Positions 23,712 to 31,681 of a stretch of 64,000 nucleotides of DNA are shown here, piece after piece. This DNA comes from Microbacterium sp. BLY (GTDB taxonomy: Bacteria > Actinomycetota > Actinomycetes > Actinomycetales > Microbacteriaceae). The translations under genes and the position numbers were made by a program. The notes beneath the pieces are model-generated. The model was not told the DNA's origin, made no database searches, and was given only the letters and a program-made list of their open reading frames with translations. Numbering within the stretch: the stretch's first letter is position 1; each line of letters opens with the position of its first letter. The stretch spans positions 1,364,001 to 1,428,000 of the forward strand of contig NZ_JAGKSR010000001.1 of assembly GCF_017939615.1 (NCBI RefSeq), read 5' to 3'.

Positions 23712-25037
23712 ATGAAGCGCACGTCCCGCTTGCGTCTTGGCCGCATCGGGATCGTCGCCGTGCTCGCGATCGTGCTGGGCTCACTCGCTCCCGCCCTCAC
23801 CTCGTCCGGCTCCGCGGTCGCCGCATCGGACGGATACATGGTCTACCCGGCCTCCGGGAACATCCAGTCGAAGGTGGGGGATGGCTGTCTCGGGAACTAC
23901 CGCGCACATGACGGCATCGACATCTCGCGCAACGGAGGGACACCGATCCTCGCGGCCTACGACGGGGTGATCAAGAGCCGCACGTCCAACGGCGGCTACG
24001 GCAACTACGTCGACGTGCAGCACCCGGGCGGCTACGTCACCCGCTACGCGCACATGGCGGCACCCGGGTGGTATGCCCCGGGCACCAAGGTTCTGCGCGG
24101 GCAGCAGATCGGTGTCGTGGGGAACACCGGGAACTCGGCCGCGTACCACCTGCATTTCGAGGTGTGGCTGAACGGCACGGTCTACTCGCAGATCAATCAG
24201 GGCTTCACCTGCCTGGCCGACGTCACACGCGGCGGGACCATTCCGCTGTTCTTCCCTGGCCTCGGCAACGGTGACCCCGCGGGGATCAGCTCCGCCGATT
24301 TCACCGGCGACGACAATGCCGATCTCCTCATCGTGGCCGGGAACGGCGATCTGCGGCTGCGGGCGGGTAACGGCCGTGGCGGTCTCGGGGCGCCGACCAC
24401 CCTGTTCGGTGCGGACTGGGGGAACACCCGACGACACATCACCCATGCGGACTTCAACGGCGACGGCAACGCCGACCTCTTGGTGGCGCGGTCGGACGGA
24501 GTCCTGGAGTTCTACGCGGGGAATGGCGCCGGCGGGTTCCGACCGGCGACGACACCGGGGGCGGGCTGGTACAGCATGCGACATGTCGCCTCGGGTGCGG
24601 ACTTCACCGGTGACGGGCGGCAGGACGTGATCGGTGTGTCCGAGGGCGGTGTGCTCACGGTGTACCGGGGTAATGGGGCGGGCGGGTTCAGCACACCCCA
24701 CATCACCTACGGTGGCGGGTGGGACAAGTTCCACTACCTCGTCGCCGGCGACTTCGACGGCGACGGGCGCGGCGACATCATGGCGGTCACCGGAACCGGT
24801 GCGCTGGTGCTGTACACGGGGGCATCAGGGCTCCGCTCCTCGCGGCAGGTCGGTATCGGATGGCAGGAGTTCACCGAGGTGACCGGCGGCGTGGACTACA
24901 ACGGCGACGGCCGCGCCGATCTGATCGGGCGGACGGCCGCCGGTCAGCTGTACCTCTATCCGGGCAACGGCAGCGGCGGCTTCGGCGCCAAGATCCTCAT
25001 GGCTTCGGACGCCGCGGACTACCTGGCGATCGAGTAG
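23712..25037 (+). CDS. Secreted M23 peptidase with FG-GAP/VCBS repeats
   Basis: A 441-aa exported protein. Signal peptide to about residue 37 (RIGIVAVLAIVLGSLAPAL); M23 (lysostaphin-type) zinc peptidase at about 40-165, with HDGID (first zinc His and Asp) and HLHFE (catalytic and third zinc His); then a C-terminal beta-propeller of five FG-GAP/VCBS repeats with calcium-loop motifs FTGDDNADLL, FNGDGNADLL, FTGDGRQDVI, FDGDGRGDIM and YNGDGRADLI. It probably cuts peptidoglycan cross-bridges or modifies the wall; the propeller likely binds wall polymer or matrix. The N-terminus has no coiled-coil domain, unlike the second M23 protein at 30201. A TACGGT -10 candidate is at about 23653. Confidence 0.85.
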   Translation: MKRTSRLRLGRIGIVAVLAIVLGSLAPALTSSGSAVAASDGYMVYPASGNIQSKVGDGCLGNYRAHDGIDISRNGGTPILAAYDGVIKSRTSNGGYGNYVDVQHPGGYVTRYAHMAAPGWYAPGTKVLRGQQIGVVGNTGNSAAYHLHFEVWLNGTVYSQINQGFTCLADVTRGGTIPLFFPGLGNGDPAGISSADFTGDDNADLLIVAGNGDLRLRAGNGRGGLGAPTTLFGADWGNTRRHITHADFNGDGNADLLVARSDGVLEFYAGNGAGGFRPATTPGAGWYSMRHVASGADFTGDGRQDVIGVSEGGVLTVYRGNGAGGFSTPHITYGGGWDKFHYLVAGDFDGDGRGDIMAVTGTGALVLYTGASGLRSSRQVGIGWQEFTEVTGGVDYNGDGRADLIGRTAAGQLYLYPGNGSGGFGAKILMASDAADYLAIE

Positions 25038-25066
25038 GCCGGGTCGAGCCCGCGTATCGTGGGCGC

Positions 25067-25912
25067 ATGGCCGCTCCGACCCTCGATGACATCGCGGCGG
25101 CGCTGTACGCCGGACCGCCCGACGAGTTCACGACCGCCCGGAACGCCCAGGCCAAGGAGCTCGACGACCGAGCGCTCTCTGCGGAGGTGAAGGCCCTCCG
25201 CAAGCCGTCGGTCGCCGCCTGGGTCGTCAACGTGTTCGCACAGGAGCGCGCGGCGCAGCTGGGGGAGGCTCTGGCGCTCGCCGCGGAGCTGCGCGAGGCG
25301 CAGGACGACCTGGACGCCCCGGCACTGGCGAAGCTCGGCCGGGAACGCCGGGCGCTGACCCGACGGCTCGCCGAGACCGCCGCAGACCTCGCCGGCTCCC
25401 GCGGAGAACGGGTGACGCCGGCGACGCGCGATGCGGTCGAGCAGACGATCTCCGCGGCGTTCTTCGATCCGGATGCCGCGGCCGCCGTGGCGTCCGGTCG
25501 GCTCATCCGCGCGCTGGAGCCGTCGGGGTCGACCGACGACATCCGCGATGCGGTGGCCGGGACGCTCCCCACCCTCGGACCCCCGCCGGAGCGGCCGGCG
25601 GACGAGCTTCAGGAGCGACGGAGGCGCCGGGACGCGGAGCGGCAGGTGGCGGCTGCTGAGAAGGATCTCGCGGCGGCGGAGCGCGCGCTCGCGAAGGAGG
25701 ACGACGCGGTGCAGGCGCTGAGCGCTCGCGCCGAGGAGCTGGCCGACGGCATCGCCGAGCTGGAAGCACAGCTGGAGAAGCTGCACCAGGAGGCCGACCG
25801 CGTCGAGCGCGACCGTCCCGCCGCCGAGAAGAGGCGCACGGCGGCCGCGGAGAGGAAGGACGCCGCTGTGGACGCCGTGGAAGCGGCGCGCGAGGCCCTC
25901 GACGACCTCTGA
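25067..25912 (+). CDS. Coiled-coil hypothetical protein
   Basis: A 281-aa soluble protein, mostly helical. Residues 1-130 form an Ala/Arg-rich N-domain with the conserved-looking LRKPSVAAWVVNVFA. Residues 175-275 are a charged coiled coil (ERQVAAAEKDLAAAERALAK). No family function is known to me. The ATG follows a TATCGT -10 box by 6 nt, giving a leaderless start and fixing it over the longer frame. It is 29 bp downstream of the M23 gene but probably has its own promoter. Confidence 0.7.
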   Translation: MAAPTLDDIAAALYAGPPDEFTTARNAQAKELDDRALSAEVKALRKPSVAAWVVNVFAQERAAQLGEALALAAELREAQDDLDAPALAKLGRERRALTRRLAETAADLAGSRGERVTPATRDAVEQTISAAFFDPDAAAAVASGRLIRALEPSGSTDDIRDAVAGTLPTLGPPPERPADELQERRRRRDAERQVAAAEKDLAAAERALAKEDDAVQALSARAEELADGIAELEAQLEKLHQEADRVERDRPAAEKRRTAAAERKDAAVDAVEAAREALDDL

Positions 25913-25918
25913 GCGGGC

Positions 25919-26356
25919 TCAGCTCCCGGCGGCGGCCTTCTCCTCGTCGGAATTCGGCGTCCATCCGAACCAGCCGTCGTCGGACGGGATGACGCTCCAG
26001 TCGCCGCAGACGAAGACGGTCTTCGCCTCGTAGGCGGACGGGCCGTCGTCCAGTGTCCACGTCGGGGCGGAGGTCCGCTCCGTCTCTGTGCAGTCGTCCG
26101 GCAGCGCTTTCGTGCTCGTCAGCAGGAGGACGGCGTCGCCGGCGTCCTCGATGGTCGATGTGCGGAGCGTGAGAGCCGTCGCGTCGTCCGGAACCCAGTC
26201 CGCGTCGACCGGCGCATCCGCCCGGAACGCATCGGCGTCGTCGAACGTCCGGGTCGATTGCTTGTGCACGAGACCCTCCACGGCGGCGCATCCGCCGAGC
26301 AAAAGGGTGCCGCCGAGGAGCAGGGCGGCAGCGGGGAGGAGGTGTCGTCGTGTCAT
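25919..26356 (-). CDS. Small secreted lipoprotein, function unknown
   Basis: A 145-aa protein with a lipoprotein signal: RRHLLPAAALLLGGTLLLGGC, lipobox LGGC (Cys23). The mature part is acidic, contains two cysteines that could form a disulfide (DDCTETER and FVCGDW) and ends in a flexible tail. No known domain recognised. It converges on the coiled-coil gene, 6 bp apart. Confidence 0.7.
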   Translation of the reverse strand: MTRRHLLPAAALLLGGTLLLGGCAAVEGLVHKQSTRTFDDADAFRADAPVDADWVPDDATALTLRTSTIEDAGDAVLLLTSTKALPDDCTETERTSAPTWTLDDGPSAYEAKTVFVCGDWSVIPSDDGWFGWTPNSDEEKAAAGS

Positions 26357-26463
26357 ACCTCCACTCTGCTCGCGGGCCCAGCGAGCGGCGTCCGTCGCGG
26401 GAGGTATCCCCCGTCACCCGGAGGAGTGATCTCTGGCGGGGAGGCCTCCGATAGCCTCGGAGG

Positions 26464-27207
26464 ATGCGCGAGGAAGTCCTGGAAGGCGGCAACGCCAGCG
26501 GGCCCGTCGTGCGGGTCGGGGACACCGTCCGCAAGACGTGGACACCGGCGACTCCGCACGTCATCTCGTATGTGCAGGCGGTGCGCGACGGTGGTGTCGA
26601 TGCGCCCGAGCCGCTCGGCAGAGACGCGCAGGGGCGGCAGATCATCGAGTTCATCCCCGGCACGCTTGCGATGGACTCCGCGCCCCTCTCCGCCGCCGAG
26701 CTGGGTCGCGTGGGCGGGATGGTGCGCCGGATCCATGACGTATCGGCGCGCTATGTCCCCGCCGCTGATGCGGTGTGGGAATCGCCCCTGTCGGCGCCGG
26801 CGGGCGATCTCATCTGCCACAACGACCTGGCACCGTGGAACCTCATGCTCGGCGACCGCTGGGTCTTCATCGATTGGGACGGCGCCTCCCCGGGCAGCCG
26901 GTCGTGGGACCTCGCCTTCTCGGCGCAGACGTTCGCGCTTCCCGATCCGACCAGGGACCCGCAGCGCTCCGCCGAAGACCTCGCGGCGTTCGTCGACGGC
27001 TACGGCGCCGATGAGGACCTTCGCGCGGTGCTCCCGGACATGATGCGTCGGCGCACGCAGGCGATGCTCGACCTGCTGCGCTCGTCCGCGGAGGTGGGTC
27101 GCGAGCCGTGGGGGACGATGTACCGCACGGGTCACGGGGCGCACTGGGCGTCGGTGCTCGACTACGTCACCGCGCACCGGGATGTGTGGCAGCGCGCGCT
27201 GGAGTGA
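26464..27207 (+). CDS. Phosphotransferase of the APH/choline-kinase superfamily
   Basis: A 247-aa kinase-like protein. The catalytic loop ICHNDLAPWNLM (about residues 117-128) and the metal-binding FIDWDGASPGSRSWDLAF match the aminoglycoside/choline kinase fold. The phosphate-binding N-lobe is short, and the substrate (small alcohol, amine or antibiotic) cannot be told. The ATG follows a TAGCCT -10 box by 6 nt (leaderless), although GGAGG also overlaps this position. Confidence 0.8.
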   Translation: MREEVLEGGNASGPVVRVGDTVRKTWTPATPHVISYVQAVRDGGVDAPEPLGRDAQGRQIIEFIPGTLAMDSAPLSAAELGRVGGMVRRIHDVSARYVPAADAVWESPLSAPAGDLICHNDLAPWNLMLGDRWVFIDWDGASPGSRSWDLAFSAQTFALPDPTRDPQRSAEDLAAFVDGYGADEDLRAVLPDMMRRRTQAMLDLLRSSAEVGREPWGTMYRTGHGAHWASVLDYVTAHRDVWQRALE

Positions 27208-27230
27208 ACTCCCGCCCGGGGCAATTCGCC

Positions 27231-27236
27231 TAGGGT
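27231..27236 (+). promoter_or_regulatory. -10 box TAGGGT for the alpha/beta hydrolase
   Basis: Lies 7 nt before the ATG at 27244, consistent with leaderless transcription. It also overlaps an upstream GTG at 27235, which makes that codon an unlikely start. Confidence 0.4.
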
Positions 27237-27243
27237 GATCGAC

Positions 27244-28299
27244 ATGAGTGACGACCTCGGCCGCGCAGTGGTTGCGGATCTCTGCCGGATCCCGAACCCG
27301 GAGTCGATCGACCGGACGGAGTCCGTCGAACTCGGCGGTGTCGTCCAGTTCGTCTCGATCCGTGGCCGCAGCACGCGGCACCCCGTGCTCATCGTCTGCC
27401 ACGGTGGTCCGGCCCTGCCGTCGCTGCCCTCGTCGTGGGTCTGGCAACGAGGCGTGGAGGACTACTTCACGGTCGTCAACTACGACCAGCGCGCGAGCGG
27501 CAAGTCCGCGGGCTCCGTGCCCGACGGCATCGATCTCAGCGTCGACCGGTATGTCGACGATCTCGTGGAACTGATCGGGTGGCTTCAGGGGGAGCTGGGG
27601 GTGCAGAAGGTCGGGGTGCTCGGGCACAGCTGGGGGACGGTCCTCGGGCTCACTCTGGCCCGGCGGCGCCCCGACCTGCTGTGGGCCTACATCGGCGTCG
27701 GCCAGGTCATCTCCGGTCCCGAGAACGAGGAGGAGAGCTTCCGCCACGCGATGCGGAGTGCGGTCGCGGACCGGAACGAGCGGGCGATCTCCGAGTTGCA
27801 GGCACTCGGGGAGTACCCCGGTGAGGAGCCGTTGACCGTCGAGCGGATCGTGACCTGCCGGAGATGGGCGCAGTACTACGGCGGGCTCTCGGCCTATCGC
27901 TCCGACTTCGCATACTTCACCGAGTCGCAGGAGCTGTCTCCGTACTACACGGACGCCGACCTGGCTCTCATCGGCGTCGGGCAGCGGGCGACCATGCCCG
28001 AGGTGCTGCCGGCCCTGCTCGGCTTCGACGCCCGCGATCAGACGGCGTTCGAGGTGCCGATGCTCCAGTTCCTCGGGCGCCACGACTGGACGACGCCCAC
28101 GGCACCCGTCACGCGGTGGCTGGAGAACGTGACGGCACCCTCGACGCACGTCGTCTGGTTCGAGAACTCCGCGCACCTGTGCATGTTCGAGGAGCCCGGG
28201 AAGTTCCTCGTGAGCCTCGTGACCCACGCGCTGCCGCATGCGGTCGCCGCTGGGGACACGAGCAAGGGCGGATCGACGGAATCCCCCGTGCCGACATAG
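27244..28299 (+). CDS. Alpha/beta hydrolase (proline iminopeptidase-like)
   Basis: A 351-aa serine hydrolase. The nucleophile motif is GHSWG (Ser at about residue 129), the oxyanion-region motif is CHGGPALPSLPSSW, and a late Asp/His pair (GRHDWTTP, ENSAHLCMFEEP) completes the triad. The HGGP motif and the DQRASGKS loop are typical of the prolyl iminopeptidase subfamily, which removes N-terminal proline, but members also act on esters or amides. Convergent with the AbiE toxin gene downstream. Confidence 0.8.
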   Translation: MSDDLGRAVVADLCRIPNPESIDRTESVELGGVVQFVSIRGRSTRHPVLIVCHGGPALPSLPSSWVWQRGVEDYFTVVNYDQRASGKSAGSVPDGIDLSVDRYVDDLVELIGWLQGELGVQKVGVLGHSWGTVLGLTLARRRPDLLWAYIGVGQVISGPENEEESFRHAMRSAVADRNERAISELQALGEYPGEEPLTVERIVTCRRWAQYYGGLSAYRSDFAYFTESQELSPYYTDADLALIGVGQRATMPEVLPALLGFDARDQTAFEVPMLQFLGRHDWTTPTAPVTRWLENVTAPSTHVVWFENSAHLCMFEEPGKFLVSLVTHALPHAVAAGDTSKGGSTESPVPT

Positions 28300-28341
28300 G
28301 TCTGCGGGCCCACTCCCGATGGCACGATCCTCGTTAGGGGG

Positions 28342-28926
28342 TCAGAGATGGATGGGCCCGGGGGAGGGAACCGCTGTCGGCAGTCCACCATCGAGGATCC
28401 GCTGGACCATGCCGATAGCGCGATCGCTGAGACCGTCGCCCGGGTAGTAGTCCTCGTAATGAGCCTCCGCCGCCTCCAACGTTGTGATGCCGCAGAGGGC
28501 GAGCAATTGCCGAATGTCGTCCACGTCGCGTCCTGGGCGGTTGGCGCGGAGCTTCATGGCGAGAAGCGCGTCCTTGGAGGCGACCTGGATGATGACGCCG
28601 TCTCGGTCGTAGATCGTCTCCCATTCGACGGCTCGACGCCCGAATGTGGGCACCGAATCGGCGTGCTCCACAGCGAAGTTGAACCAGCTGGCGCTCCACC
28701 CTCGCCGGTCTCCCACGCGCGAGGCCGCGGCGAGGACGGCTTCGTCACTCCCGGGGTTGATGTGAAGGGAATCGAGGTCTCCGGTGGCGCGGCGGTCGAA
28801 GTACCTGATGACGAGCGCAGCACCACCGACAAGTCGGATGCCTGCGATTTCGCCAGCGGTGTGAAGCTCTCCGACCAGGTCGCGGAGGCCGGCGATGATG
28901 TCGTCGCGGTTCAGGGCGTCAGCCAT
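28342..28926 (-). CDS. AbiEii-type nucleotidyltransferase toxin
   Basis: A 194-aa protein with the minimal nucleotidyltransferase core: GGAALVIRYFDRRATGDLDS (about residues 34-53) is the GG...DxD metal- and NTP-binding motif of AbiEii (MNT-like) toxins. These toxins modify tRNA or nucleotides by NMP transfer and are bacteriostatic. Later conserved motifs include KDALLAMKLRANRPGRDVDD. The start codon shares a base with the stop of the antitoxin gene (TGATG), so the two are translationally coupled, antitoxin first. Type IV or abortive-infection system; phage resistance is family knowledge. Confidence 0.8.
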   Translation of the reverse strand: MADALNRDDIIAGLRDLVGELHTAGEIAGIRLVGGAALVIRYFDRRATGDLDSLHINPGSDEAVLAAASRVGDRRGWSASWFNFAVEHADSVPTFGRRAVEWETIYDRDGVIIQVASKDALLAMKLRANRPGRDVDDIRQLLALCGITTLEAAEAHYEDYYPGDGLSDRAIGMVQRILDGGLPTAVPSPGPIHL

Positions 28927-29501
28927 CAGACGCTCGTCAGCGTGTCTTGCCAGACAAGGACACCACGCTCGAGGAACTCCGTGGGCACGTCGTCGGGCGC
29001 CGGGATCGGATCCGCCGGATCGACGTCCAGGGTTCGGGGTACCTGGACCCTCCTGTTCGGGCCGTCGACCCACGCCGGGGTGGGGAGCCCCTCCTCGCGG
29101 AGGCGAAGATCCACGAGCGCTGCCAGGGCGGCATCCCAGACGCGGTCACCGGTCGGCTCGGGTTCCGCGAGACCGAGAACCCCGCGTACGAGGCCGTGCT
29201 CGGCGTTGAGGTTGTCGCTCAGCTGGATGAACTCGCGAAGCGCGCTGTGCTTGTCGCCCGCTCGCAGGTACCCGCGGATCGCCGCCGCGATGGTCGCCGC
29301 GTCGTCCCGTCGCGTTGGTGCGGAGTACAGGCGATAGCCGGCGCCACGGAGGAAGCGTTCGACTGTGCTGAACTCAGCCTCGCGGCCACCTTCCACTCGA
29401 GATACGCGGCCTTGATCGACGTTGGTTCGCTCGGCGAGATCCTTCTGCGTGAGCCCGCTGCTCTTCCGCGCAGCGCGCACGAGCACTGATGCGTTGGTCA
29501 C
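28926..29501 (-). CDS. XRE-type antitoxin partner (AbiEi-like)
   Basis: A 191-aa protein. The N-terminal XRE helix-turn-helix at about residues 5-60 reads SGLTQKDLAERTNVDQGRVS, then RVEGGR. A 130-residue C-terminal domain of mixed helix follows, replacing the winged-helix AbiEi_4 fold seen in the streptococcal pair. It should neutralise the nucleotidyltransferase toxin and repress its own promoter. I chose the GTG at 29501, preceded by GGGGAGG with 4-nt spacing; the ATG at 29534 lies inside the likely promoter (TAGAAT just upstream). Confidence 0.7.
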   Translation of the reverse strand: MTNASVLVRAARKSSGLTQKDLAERTNVDQGRVSRVEGGREAEFSTVERFLRGAGYRLYSAPTRRDDAATIAAAIRGYLRAGDKHSALREFIQLSDNLNAEHGLVRGVLGLAEPEPTGDRVWDAALAALVDLRLREEGLPTPAWVDGPNRRVQVPRTLDVDPADPIPAPDDVPTEFLERGVLVWQDTLTSV

Positions 29502-29535
29502 GTCGCCTCCCCATAAAAATGTCCTCTGAGCCATA

Positions 29536-29541
29536 TTCTAC
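29536..29541 (-). promoter_or_regulatory. -10 box TAGAAT for the AbiE-type operon
   Basis: Reads TAGAAT on the minus strand, about 34 nt before the GTG start with its GGGGAGG ribosome-binding site. That leaves room for a short leader and an antitoxin operator. Confidence 0.4.
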
Positions 29542-29610
29542 GTCGGCGGGGATCAGGATGCGACGCCTCAGGTCCGGGAAGCCGCGTCCTGTTCGTTCCA
29601 GGGCAAAGCA

Positions 29611-29644
29611 AAACCCCCGCCATGTAGAAGCTAGGCGAGGGTTT
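29611..29644 (-). terminator. Terminator of the tRNA operon
   Basis: AAACCCCCGCC/GGCGAGGGTTT stem (one mismatch) with a 12-nt loop. On the minus strand it is followed by TTTTGC. It lies 28 bp past the 3' end of tRNA-Phe. Confidence 0.7.
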
Positions 29645-29671
29645 CTGGGCTGATTGTAATGATCAGCCTTG

Positions 29672-29744
29672 TGGCTCCGACCGGCATCGATCCGGTGACC
29701 TTTCGATTTTCAGTCGAACGCTCTACCAACTGAGCTACAGAGCC
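29672..29744 (-). tRNA. tRNA-Phe (anticodon GAA)
   Basis: 73-nt cloverleaf starting GGCTCTGTAGCTCAGTTGG, with anticodon loop CTGAAAATC (GAA) and T loop GGATCGATGCC. CCA is not encoded. It is the last gene of a Glu-Asp-Phe operon on the minus strand. Confidence 0.95.
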
Positions 29745-29812
29745 GCGCGACGATGATGCTGCCGCGTCCTAGACGAAGAGCCCTCTCCGAAGAAAGAGCT
29801 CATCGCACGGAG

Positions 29813-29886
29813 CGACCCTGACGGGACTTGAACCCGCGACCTCCGCCGTGACAGGGCGGCACGCTAACCAACTGCGCTACAGGGCC
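29813..29886 (-). tRNA. tRNA-Asp (anticodon GTC)
   Basis: 74-nt cloverleaf starting GGCCCTGTAGCGCAGTTGG, with anticodon loop CTGTCAC (GTC) and discriminator G. CCA is not encoded. Middle gene of the tRNA operon. Confidence 0.95.
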
Positions 29887-29917
29887 ATACTGGTGTTTTC
29901 AATTGTATCGGATGGAG

Positions 29918-29990
29918 TGACCCCAACGGGATTCGAACCCGTGCTACCGCCGTGAAAGGGCGGCGTCCTAGGCCGCTAAACGATGGGGCC
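29918..29990 (-). tRNA. tRNA-Glu (anticodon TTC)
   Basis: 73-nt cloverleaf starting GGCCCCATCGTTTAGCGGC, with anticodon loop CTTTCAC (TTC) and discriminator A. First gene of the operon. Confidence 0.95.
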
Positions 29991-30025
29991 GAGTCAGTCC
30001 CAGGGGACTTCCTTGCCGACGCTCA

Positions 30026-30031
30026 AGCATA
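30026..30031 (-). promoter_or_regulatory. Candidate -10 box of the tRNA operon
   Basis: TATGCT on the minus strand, 36 nt before tRNA-Glu. No good -35 at 16-18 bp. The rest of the 210-bp spacer to the M23 gene holds a small GGATGC/GCATCC hairpin with a CTTC loop (30113-30128) and nothing else recognised. Confidence 0.35.
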
Positions 30032-30200
30032 AGGGATCATTCGGGCAAATCGCGAATCGAGCACGGGATGCGCTTCCCCCGGGCGTGTTCGAGCGGGACC
30101 ATGGAGGGGTCGGGATGCCTTCGCATCCGCGCCAGGACGCTGGTGCGCGTGTGAAAGTTGTTGTTAGTGTGGCAGCTGTGAAACCGGCGGAAGGGGCCGT

Positions 30201-31550
30201 GTGAACGACAAGACCATCCGGGATGCGGCGCTCGCCGCATCCGAGGACTGCGGGTGTGCGCCCAGCCCGACGGAGCGCCGTACCCTCTTCCGTGACGGCA
30301 TCAGCCGCCGCGGCGCCCTCGGCCTCGGCGCGCTCAGCGTCGTCGCCCTCAGCGCGTTCGGCATCACGTCCGGAGTCACGGCCGCCCACGCCGCGTCGTA
30401 CCCGAGCTGGGACGACGTGCAGAAGGCGAAGCAGAACGAGGCCTCCAAGGCCGCCGAGGTGAAGCGCATCGAGGGGCTCATCCAGTCGCTCACGCAGAAG
30501 GTCTCCGAGACGCAGGCCGCCGCCGAGGTCGCCTCGACCGAGTTCTACAACGCGCAGCAGGCATACTTCGCCGCCATCGCGGAAGCCGACTCCCTGCAGG
30601 ACAAGGCGGACGCGCAGGCCGCCGTCGCCGACGAGTCGGCCCGCAAGGCGGGACAGGTCGCCGCGCAGCTCTACCGCAACGGCGGGGACGACACCTCCCT
30701 CGAACTCTTCTTCGCGGGCTCCGCGAGCAACGCCGACGAGCTCCTCGCCCGCCTCGGCTCGATGGACAAGCTCCTCGAGTACAACCGGACCATCTACGAC
30801 GATGCGGTCGCCGCGCGCAACTCCGCCCAATCCCTCAGCGACCAGGCCGTCGTCGCGCGTGACGAACGCGACCGCCTGCAGAAGATCGCCGAGGAGAAGA
30901 TGGTGGCGGCGCAGCAGGCCGCCGACGCGGCGCAGGCCGCCCTCGACGAGCAGTCCGCGAACCTCGCCACGATGCAGGCGCAGCTCGCCGCACTCAAAGA
31001 CACGACCGCGACCACCGTGGCCGGGTATCAGAAGGGCGTCGAGGAGCGAGAGAAGGAGCGCAAGCGTCGGGAGGCCGCCGAAGCCGCCGCGAACGCCGGT
31101 GGCAATAGCGGCGGCGGTGGCACACCGGGCAGCGGCGGATGGGTGCGCCCGCACGGCGGGTATCGCAGCTCCGGCTACGGTCCGCGCTCGCAGCAGTGCA
31201 ACGCCAACGGCTGCTCGTCCAGCTGGCACTACGGCGTCGACCTCGCCAACGGGTGCGGCGCGGCGATCTACGCCGCCCACTCCGGCACCGTCGACGCGGC
31301 CTTCTACAACGGCGGCTACGGCAACTACGTGCGCATCCAGCACGGCGGCGGCATCGCCACCGGGTACGCCCACATCAAACCCGGCGGATTCGCCGTCCGC
31401 AACGGCCAGTGGGTGCGAGCCGGACAGGTCATCGCCTACGCCGGCAACACGGGCGGTTCCTTCGGCTGCCACCTGCACTTCGAGGTGTACATCAACGGGC
31501 GCTACACGAACCCCATCGACTTCATGGCGAGCAAGGGCATCTCCGTCTGA
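30201..31550 (+). CDS. Coiled-coil M23 peptidoglycan hydrolase or activator
   Basis: A 449-aa exported protein. The Tat-like signal RRGALGLGALSVVALSAFG lies at about residues 35-55, after a 34-residue polar lead. A long coiled coil at about 75-290 (AAEVKRIEGLIQSLTQKV) follows, then a Gly-rich linker and a C-terminal M23 domain at about 320-445 with HYGVD and HLHFEV, the zinc and catalytic residues all present. The architecture is like EnvC/RipA-partner proteins, in which the coil interacts with division or ABC regulators (FtsEX) and the M23 domain cuts cross-bridges. The GTG start has GGAAGGGG upstream. A strong hairpin terminator follows the gene. Confidence 0.85.
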   Translation: MNDKTIRDAALAASEDCGCAPSPTERRTLFRDGISRRGALGLGALSVVALSAFGITSGVTAAHAASYPSWDDVQKAKQNEASKAAEVKRIEGLIQSLTQKVSETQAAAEVASTEFYNAQQAYFAAIAEADSLQDKADAQAAVADESARKAGQVAAQLYRNGGDDTSLELFFAGSASNADELLARLGSMDKLLEYNRTIYDDAVAARNSAQSLSDQAVVARDERDRLQKIAEEKMVAAQQAADAAQAALDEQSANLATMQAQLAALKDTTATTVAGYQKGVEEREKERKRREAAEAAANAGGNSGGGGTPGSGGWVRPHGGYRSSGYGPRSQQCNANGCSSSWHYGVDLANGCGAAIYAAHSGTVDAAFYNGGYGNYVRIQHGGGIATGYAHIKPGGFAVRNGQWVRAGQVIAYAGNTGGSFGCHLHFEVYINGRYTNPIDFMASKGISV

Positions 31551-31570
31551 CCTGCGCCACACAGGGAAGC

Positions 31571-31596
31571 CCCCCGGCCACCGCAGTGGCCGGGGG
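31571..31596 (+). terminator. Terminator after the M23 hydrolase gene
   Basis: CCCCCGGCCAC/GTGGCCGGGGG, 11-bp perfect stem and 4-nt loop, followed by TCTTCGCTT. It separates the convergent M23 and ppa genes. Confidence 0.85.
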
Positions 31597-31600
31597 TCTT

Positions 31601-31625
31601 CGCTTCGACAGGCTCAGCGACCCAG
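31601..31625. repeat. REP-like element copy 1
   Basis: A 25-nt sequence beginning CGCTTCGACAGGCTCAGCGA, identical to 37360-37384. The CTTCGACAGGCTCAG core is a dispersed intergenic element I have seen in many actinobacteria. Confidence 0.7.
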
Positions 31626-31681
31626 GGCGGGTCAGCGACCCAGGGCGGGTCAGCGACCCAGGGGCTCAGCGACCCTGGGGG
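31615..31681. repeat. Tandem repeat, 18-bp unit
   Basis: The unit cagcgacccagggcgggt occurs twice exactly (31615-31632, 31633-31650), followed by two shortened variants of about 16 bp up to the ppa stop codon. It appears to have grown from the edge of the REP-like element. Confidence 0.75.

Noticed and set aside
29534..29536. ATG at 29534 as the start of the XRE antitoxin
   Set aside because: It lies directly after the TAGAAT -10 box with no ribosome-binding site, whereas the GTG at 29501 has GGGGAGG 4 nt before it.
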